Source: Archilochus colubris
Taxonomy: Eukaryota; Chordata; Aves; Apodiformes; Trochilidae
Assembly (NCBI GenBank): GCA_023079485.1
Contig: CM041084.1
Coordinates: forward strand, 20,054,609 to 20,118,608
Direction of reading: 5' to 3'
DNA length: 64,000 nt
Shown here piece after piece: positions 58,801 to 64,000 of this stretch. Below the pieces are notes generated by a model, which saw nothing but the letters and a program-made list of their open reading frames with translations, did not search any database and was not told the origin of the DNA. Made by a program: the position numbers and the translations under genes. Within the stretch, counting starts at the first letter, position 1. Each line of letters opens with the position of its first letter.

Positions 58801-61800
58801 TCCTGAAATCTGTACTGCAGAAAGTATTTTGGGCAAGTATCTACCTATAATTGAAATGTGGAATTCTGATTCTTCATCTCTTCACATGTAAAAAACATAA
58901 CTTGTATTAAGTTTGTGTCAGGAGTCTAAACTAATTGCTGAGACTACAACAAGGACTTTTTTTCACAATGGTTTATTTTTCAGTATGCTCCTTTGAGTTC
59001 ACAAGCAGGGTGTGTTGTGTAGCATCTGTTTCTCATCACTGTATTACAAAACAGTATCCCTAAAAAGACAGTGTTAATAACATCTACCAAAATCTTCCTC
59101 AATTTTTAATTTAAATGTATGCCCTGTTAATTCAAGCATGAGGTAATTGCCCTCTGCTCATCTTCTCCAGTCAGTAATCCAGCTCTTAGTTACATTAAAA
59201 TAAGCTCTTCTAGTGAAAAGAATGGTACTTCTGTGTGATGAGGTGTGCATAGGTGTATAAACAGTCAAACCTCTGTCCCAGGCCACTGAGAGACAGCAAG
59301 GTCAGGTCCTAAAGGTGTTCTGATTGAGATAATAAGAAAGCCATGCAAAGAGTTAGTGACATCCAGTGAACTACACCATCTGCAATGGAATGTGGTGGGT
59401 CAAGCTGGCACCAAATGTAAGCAGAAAAAGCACTACTTTGGCTGCCAGGAAAATATGCATATATATGTATGTATGTATGTATGCGTACACTTCATAGTAA
59501 ATTTCTAAAAATTATGTATTTTGGGAAAAAAATGAGATGTGCAATTATTCAAATCCTGCCCATAATTACAAAAATACAACAGACATCCTGCAAAGATTAA
59601 ATATTATCTCATCTAGTTGCTACAAAGCTATGCACAATACCTTGCACTTGTTCATTAGGGATAGTGGCCAGGTTTCCTCCTAAATTCATGCAAGCTGTTC
59701 GTGCAGCATGCCAAGTGACACGTTCATCTTCTGTAGATCCAAATATTTTGTAACACTAAAACATAAAAAAAATTCTATATATTATCTTTATTTCAATGTC
59801 CTTCACAGATTGAAAACCACAGCTTTAAACAAAGCAGGATGGAAAAAAGTAAAAATAATGAATTTATCTGGAAAAAACCCCACATTCAGCTTAAAATAAG
59901 GGGGGTTTTTTTGTTCTGATCTTTGTTCAGTATGAAACTAAAGATCTTAAGTGAGTGTTTTGCTCAACAAGACACATATTAGATTTGTTCTGAAATCCCT
60001 AAAAAAATAAGTAGAAACTGAATTTTATAGACAGTTAGCTAACAATGTTAAACTATGCATGACTGATATTAGTCTGCCAGTTTATTTATTTGACTTAACA
60101 AAGCATACCACTTTAGCAAAGTTAAGGAAGATAAAATGGAAAATAGATTCAGCACTGAAAAACTACTGAATGTGCTCATCTGTGTTCATTAGAAGCAACA
60201 AAAAGCACCTTTCCTGCAAAAAAAGAAAAGCATCAACCAGGACTCTGTAAAAATAAAAAAAAAAGGTAATATTTTAATGTAGTAGGAGGCAATATTATTA
60301 AATAATTCCCTTGTTTGCTATTTAATGCTTTGCCAAACATCCAACATATGTTGTATTTGTTATGGTACCTTATTGTGAAAGGAAAGCCAAGTTGGATGAC
60401 ATCCTCTTGGACTTGAAAATGTTGTTGGAGGAACAGTTGAATTAATGGAACTGTTGTGCCTTTCACAGATGTAAGGATTTGGATAACCGCAGTTTATATC
60501 ATTCCAAAATCCTGCACAGAATACAAATGGGAAACTATATGATACCACATCCAGAGCTACGCAAATGGAAAACATTTTCACTCATTCTTACACAACGGGA
60601 TTTTAGTTGAAAGGCAGGATCAAGTCCTAAGTCCTCACTTTCTTAACATACTATATCAGCATCTAGGATAAATCTCTCACATTTTACACGCTGTAATTAT
60701 AGAATGTTAAAAGCAGTGAAGAAGCAGGGACTAGAAATATCAATGTTATAATGTCACATTCAGCCAATTTTAATTAAAAATATAAACCAGTCATATAGCA
60801 AACACAACCATCAACCTCTACCAGACCTTTCCCGTGCTAGGACTAAGGTAAACAAAAGAGCACGAAACTATTAAATCCTGAATACAATACTATGATCTAC
60901 TCCTATAACATCTTGCAAAAGAGGAAAATAAATGTGGGAGAGGTGCTTCTCAGATGAAAAAAAAAATTGTAACATAACACACAAATAATGAAATTTAGGA
61001 ACAAACTTTAAAAAACTCACCTAAATTCTTATACATAACTACACAGTTTTCATCATTATTTGCAAAGTTAGGTTCATGTGGTGCCCATGCCAAGTAAGTC
61101 ACTGGAGTGCCATCCATCCAGCTTAAGAAAACAATCCAACAAAACACTTATTGGGGATAGAAATAGAACTGCTTCAATTTTGCAATATGTTTATTATAAC
61201 TATCCATAGTATAAGTTGTATGAGTGGTTTTTGACCAATTTGCTTCTTTACTAATAGCACTAAACTTACTCCGTGCAGAGTATGTATTGAAGTTGTGTTT
61301 ACTCTGCATTGAAACAATGTGCTGATTTTTTTGCAACTGATAGGACAATACTCAATCATTCGAGTCAAAACAACAGCCAGACATCACTTCAGCATGAGAG
61401 AACCCAGATGCTCACCATTTCCCCCAAGTCATACATTCCCTGTGTCTGCTACAGACACAAGAGATATTTGCAGCATGGTAAAATGCTTGATCTTGCCCCC
61501 ATGCAGAGGAAAAGGACTTGACAAACCACCTACAAGGAAATTCCTGTGCAATGTACCTTACCATAAGGAAAAATATAAACACTGAAAAATGTGTACATCC
61601 ATGTAGATTACACAATAAAGAACAGAAACACAACCAGAAAATGAAATATTTCTTGGGAGATACACTCCTTTGTAACCTGGGTGATAGAGGTGCCTTGGTT
61701 CACCCTGCAGACACATAGACAAGGTACTTCACTTAAAAGTACATTCATCTTAGGGTCCTTACAAAAACAATGGATTGGCATAGATACCTCATTTTCAGAA

Positions 61801-63826
61801 GTTAATCTGGTCCACCTAACATCATAATTATCCACTGGAGGGTCCTCATTGACCTTGTGGACTAAAAGGAGAACCAAGACCTAGGAATCTACCTGGGCAC
61901 TTCAATACCAAGAATGAACTGAAAGCAGGCCTGACATAGAATCACACGTAAAAATCAATATGATGTTTCATAGAGACATTCAGAAAAGCTTGCAGAAAAC
62001 CTGCTTTCCTTCAAAGTGCATCTGGTGCACTTATATAGTGTCATTAGCTATTGTTTTTACATATGACTTGTAGTGAAATGAGGCAACCAGGTGCCACTAA
62101 TTACCAGGTAGTGGGCATGAGCTTGTGTTAAGCCCACCTGTGCCTGATTAGGGTGGGCCCCCACTGTGCATGAGCAGGATTAGAGGGCCAATAAAAGGTG
62201 AGCTTCCAAACACAGGCTCACAAAACTCAGAGGAAAAATATTCTCATTTGCTTGGGCAGGCCACAATTTCATTCAAGTACTTCATTATTTTTTTTCTGCT
62301 CTGTACATTGTTTTAAAGCAAACTTGATAATTCTAGTTCGCCTACCTTGTCCGCTGGTCAACACTCAGTTGTAAACCAATGAAATATGCATCCTCTTTGC
62401 CATTTTTCAAGAGCTAGAATATGAACATTAAAATTGTATAAATTTCCACTTTTTATCATAGAACCTATTGTCATGGTATGGAGCAATATACATCTGACTA
62501 AGTATATGAATTGCTTTATCAATTACAAGCAAGCATTAAGACTTACCTTAGCATATTACCAGCTGCAGACAGATGAGATGTGGTGTAATCACCACATTGA
62601 ATAAGAAAAGCAAAAAATTATCTGTTAAATGCTTACTCTGCTTATTTCTATGCAAAGTACCAAACCAAAATTGTCTTTGTCTCAGTAGTGAAAAAAAAAT
62701 CTAAGAAAATACATGAAATTGTTCCTCATATAGCTTATTGCTACTGCAATTTCACCATAATAAAACTTCTAGGGAGTACACCAGAGTGAAAAGGATTTGT
62801 GCCCATGCTCACTTGTTTTGGATGATTTATTCCATAGTATTAATGATTTTTCTTACATATCGCCAGAGGAACTTTCTTTCACTTTCAGTCTGAATGACAG
62901 CAAGATCTCCAAAGTTCCTCTTGCAGAACTCACGACCTTTTTCCATAGGAACATTCTCTGTGCTGAAATAATATTGTTTGTCTTCATGTACAAGCCATCC
63001 ATCCTCAGTAGTCTTATAATCTGTAAGATAAAGGTTAAGTTAACTACAATGTTCCTGAGACACAAGACATTCTTATTAGAAAAATTTTAAAAATGTTTTT
63101 AGACATACACATACACGAAGAGTTATAATAATAACACCTACTGGGTGCAGGAGATTCTGTTGGTTCTGGCTTTACACTTGCCCCTGTAAGAAAAAACATT
63201 GATTTTTATTGTACACTTTCTACTGCAAAAGCAAATATTTACTATGATTAATAGGTATATTTTTCTATTGACACTAAATTTTACAGTTACCAAAGGATTT
63301 AACACCAAAAACTAGGAGGAACTAAATAGCCTTAATCTCTTATTTTTGTTGCACTGTTAAATTTTAAATACATCTTCTTTCTCCCTAAGGCTCTAAATAT
63401 AGGCTGTTCCTGATATGCAGAGTATTATAAAACATCTTTAAATTCATCTGAATTAAGTAATTATTTTCTGTATTCACCAGATGCAGAAAACCTTATCTCC
63501 CAAAGCATTAAGACAGCTCTGTATCTTCCTCTCCCTCCTTTCCCCAGCATTTTTATTTTGCTTTACTCAGTAAAGCACAGTATAAGATTGTAGTAAAATG
63601 TTTAAATGAGCTCTTTCTGAAACACTCAGAGTTAGGTAGATGCCCTGCTTCTAGAATTCAGGATTTCCCTCAATTATAAATCTTGTCCAGAGGTCTTCAG
63701 AAAACAAAAAACATCAAAACTCAGATCTCAAGAGAATTTATCAAGGAACCAACATATACCTGACAAGAAACCACCAATATAAAATCCAGTCAATGCAAAA
63801 TAAAGCCTCCTGAAAATAGGCTCCAT
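46620..63826 (-). CDS. MRC1L: Gene B: mannose receptor 1-like, CTLD5-CTLD8 part; perhaps a complete short receptor (703 aa)
   Basis: Second MRC1-family gene, upstream of gene A and in the same direction. Exons 5' to 3': 63826-63760 (candidate signal peptide), 63183-63142, 63020-62857, 62413-62346, 61121-61021, 60511-60369, 59755-59641, 57808-57639, 55943-55841, 55281-55052, 54421-54256, 53403-53251, 50984-50868, 48955-48788, 47286-47233, 46870-46620. They sum to 2112 nt, open throughout, and exons 2-16 match gene A exons 16-30 one for one in phase. No exon for the cysteine-rich domain, type II domain or CTLD1-4 is seen before 64000. CTLD8 and tail are closer to mammalian MRC1 than those of gene A. 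Either the gene is truncated with a new first exon, or the 5' exons lie outside the window. Confidence 0.85.
47233..47286 (-). CDS. MRC1L: Gene B exon 15: repetitive proline stalk
   Basis: Codes TIETPPAAEMPPAEMPTK, 18 residues next to the membrane. It is made of imperfect 15-18-nt units (GAAATGCCACCAGCT-like) that run across the acceptor into the intron, so AG choice could vary; A|CA at 47286 keeps the frame. Less certain than other exons because of the repeat and weak pyrimidine tract. Confidence 0.72.
47233..47295. repeat. Minisatellite in the gene B stalk exon
   Basis: Four imperfect copies of a 15-18-nt unit (minus strand GAAATGCCACCAGCT-like). The first copy spans the splice acceptor, the others code for PPAAEM/PPAEM. 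Confidence 0.75.
48788..48955 (-). CDS. MRC1L: Gene B exon 14: CTLD8 end
   Basis: GDWLWLDNTAVNFVNWNAGE, NEHCVEMYAQSGYWNNIYCS, SYKGYVCKKPK. CSSYKGY is the conserved end of mammalian CTLD8. 168 nt, phase 1-1. Confidence 0.93.
50868..50984 (-). CDS. MRC1L: Gene B exon 13: CTLD8, middle part
   Basis: GASLVSVEDSTEANFLTYSI, EPLEGKTSTFWTGMYRNVD. 117 nt, phase 1-1, with clear human-like EPL and FRNV-type motifs. Confidence 0.92.
52130..53230. other. GC-richer block in gene B intron 12, unassigned
   Basis: About 1.1 kb that stands out from the AT-rich introns, with GGGGACCCCTTCC, GGCAGGGGAAGAACCC and CCACACATACTCAGC-type sequence and no long open frame. It may be an old mobile element, but I could not find borders or recognise a family. 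Confidence 0.3.
53251..53403 (-). CDS. MRC1L: Gene B exon 12: CTLD8, first part
   Basis: TEPPQLPGKCPESEGHKSWI, PFRGHCYYIESSSTRNWAQA, SLECLRLG. Very close to mammalian MRC1 (YYIESSYTRNWGQASLECLR). 153 nt, phase 1-1. Confidence 0.93.
54256..54421 (-). CDS. MRC1L: Gene B exon 11: CTLD7, second part
   Basis: TNGRYKWVDNWRMKYTKWAE, GEPKQKIGCVYLDVSGTWKT, SCNESYFSICKKAD. EPK and WKT replace EPN and WND, so no sugar site. 166 nt, phase 0-1. Confidence 0.93.
55052..55281 (-). CDS. MRC1L: Gene B exon 10: CTLD7, first part
   Basis: A Ser/Pro linker (LPSPSSSPSS), RYGNSSYVFVDTKMQWEEAR, ENCKRDQFDLASILDPYSQS, VWIGLNSNV. ASILDPYS is identical to the human segment. Contains sequon NSS. 230 nt, phase 1-0. Confidence 0.93.
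55841..55943 (-). CDS. MRC1L: Gene B exon 9: CTLD6 end
   Basis: ADCVVMKNSPVKEAGKWADG, SCDNSRGYICQINA. Terminal cysteines intact; 103 nt, phase 0-1. Confidence 0.92.
57639..57808 (-). CDS. MRC1L: Gene B exon 8: CTLD6, middle part (full length)
   Basis: AFLTFHMKDFVTDTWIGLND, LWTDGTGVYFTNWAKGFPSG, YSYDGQ. It keeps the AFLTxHMKD start and the long loop found in human, both altered in gene A. 170 nt, phase 1-0. Confidence 0.93.
59461..59484. repeat. (TATG)n microsatellite
   Basis: ATATATGTATGTATGTATGT then ATG, in gene B intron 7. Confidence 0.8.
59641..59755 (-). CDS. MRC1L: Gene B exon 7: CTLD6, first part
   Basis: CYKIFGSTEDERVTWHAART, ACMNLGGNLATIPNEQVQ. 115 nt, phase 0-1. The acceptor TTTTAG|TGT follows an AT-rich tract. 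Confidence 0.92.
60369..60511 (-). CDS. MRC1L: Gene B exon 6: CTLD5 WND, linker, CTLD6 start
   Basis: GFWNDINCGYPNPYICERHN, with sequons NSS and NST, then PPTTF...RGCHPTWLSFHNK. WND completes a mannose-type site. The stretch is close to human FWNDINCGYPNAFICQRHN. Phase 1-0. Confidence 0.93.
61021..61121 (-). CDS. MRC1L: Gene B exon 5: CTLD5 EPN site
   Basis: WMDGTPVTYLAWAPHEPNFA, NNDENCVVMYKNLG. EPN and the downstream Glu of the calcium site are kept (residues 130-138 of the 703-aa model). Phase 2-1. Confidence 0.93.
62069..62230 (+). mobile_element. LTR fragment of the same family, gene B intron 4
   Basis: Starts TGTAGTGAAATGAGGCAACC and follows the LTR at 7385 through CCAATAAAAGGTGAG, then diverges. 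No 3' end or target duplication is clear, so it is a truncated or diverged copy. It lies about 115 nt past the donor of gene B exon 4, in antisense direction to the gene. Confidence 0.75.
62346..62413 (-). CDS. MRC1L: Gene B exon 4: CTLD5, second part
   Basis: LLKNGKEDAYFIGLQLSVDQ, RT, then a split codon; 68 nt, phase 0-2, as in gene A exon 18. An LTR fragment sits about 115 nt past the donor in the next intron. Confidence 0.9.
62857..63020 (-). CDS. MRC1L: Gene B exon 3: CTLD5, first part
   Basis: YKTTEDGWLVHEDKQYYFST, MEKGREFCKRNFGDLAVIQT, SERKFLWRY. It aligns without effort to human CTLD5, including CKRNFGDL. Phase 1-0, 164 nt. Confidence 0.93.
63142..63183 (-). CDS. MRC1L: Gene B exon 2: KPEPT linker
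   Basis: 42 nt, phase 1-1, reading GASVKPEPTESPAP. It is the counterpart of gene A exon 16 (GASLKPEPT) and of the human linker before CTLD5. Donor A|GTAGGT. Confidence 0.88.
63760..63826 (-). CDS. MRC1L: Gene B candidate exon 1: signal-peptide-like start
   Basis: An ATG in AAGATGG (Kozak A at -3, G at +4) opens 22 codons starting MEPIFRRLYFALTGF and continuing hydrophobic (IGGFLS), then TCAG|GTATAT. Basic N-end, hydrophobic core and small residues at the end resemble a signal peptide. It ends in phase 1, exactly what exon 2 needs and what MRC1 exon 1 normally has. An in-frame TGA lies two codons before the ATG. It shows no clear similarity to gene A exon 1, so it may be chance sequence in a long intron. 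Confidence 0.45.
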
Positions 63827-64000
63827 CTTTCAGCTACAGATTTCAGCTAGAGCTGACAAAACAGTACCTACGCTGAGCAAAGAAGGGAGTTTTCACACCT
63901 AAAATTATGTATGTGAATTGTTTTGCTATCTATTTACTAAAAACATGAAACTCAACTAAAAAAAATCCAAAATAAGCAAGTGCACAAATTTCTCTAAAAG

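Noticed and set aside
63184..64000. A CTLD4 exon (EPN...WND) for gene B inside the window
   Set aside because: Read on the minus strand in all frames, no GEPN, WND or CQIxKG-like sequence is present; if it exists it is beyond the window edge.

Overview
The window looks like bird nuclear DNA. It carries several 3' ends of CR1 LINEs of the avian type, ending in ATTCTATGATTCTATG-like repeats, and long AT-rich introns with spliced genes. Its main content is two tandem copies of a macrophage mannose receptor gene (MRC1 family), head to tail on the minus strand. Tandem MRC1-like clusters are known from birds, but the species cannot be named from the sequence. 'Gene A' and 'gene B' are labels for this window only.

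Layout in coordinate order: 1-11477 is sequence downstream of gene A, with two CR1 fragments, one solo LTR (7385-7706) and pyrimidine-rich stretches, and no convincing gene. 11478-41037 is gene A. I could trace all 30 coding exons with GT/AG borders and consistent phases, giving an uninterrupted 1445-residue protein: signal peptide, ricin-type cysteine-rich domain, fibronectin type II domain, eight C-type lectin-like domains (CTLDs), stalk, membrane helix and short tail. 41038-46619 is the 5.6 kb gap between the genes, with one CR1 and simple repeats. 46620-63826 is gene B. Sixteen exons encode CTLD5 to CTLD8, stalk, membrane helix and tail, preceded by a candidate signal-peptide exon at 63760-63826. 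If that exon is real, gene B is a complete 703-residue half mannose receptor; if not, its first 15 or so exons lie beyond base 64000.

Both proteins should be type I endocytic receptors of the cell surface. Gene A keeps the five calcium/sugar ligands in CTLD4 (EPN, Glu, WND) and the EPN...WND set in CTLD5, so mannose-type sugar binding is expected. Its cysteine-rich domain has lost the tryptophan that stacks on sulfated GalNAc, and its tail has lost the Phe after the FxxxxY tyrosine. Gene B keeps a tail and CTLD8 much closer to the mammalian receptor.

The most unusual non-coding item is a 173-bp foldback element at 16143-16315. It has perfect 45-bp arms and a 6-bp target duplication, and is built from two opposed copies of the start of the same LTR family seen at 7385 and 62069. 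Residue numbers and alignments were worked out by eye; comparison with human and mouse MRC1 uses remembered family sequence and structure, not a search.
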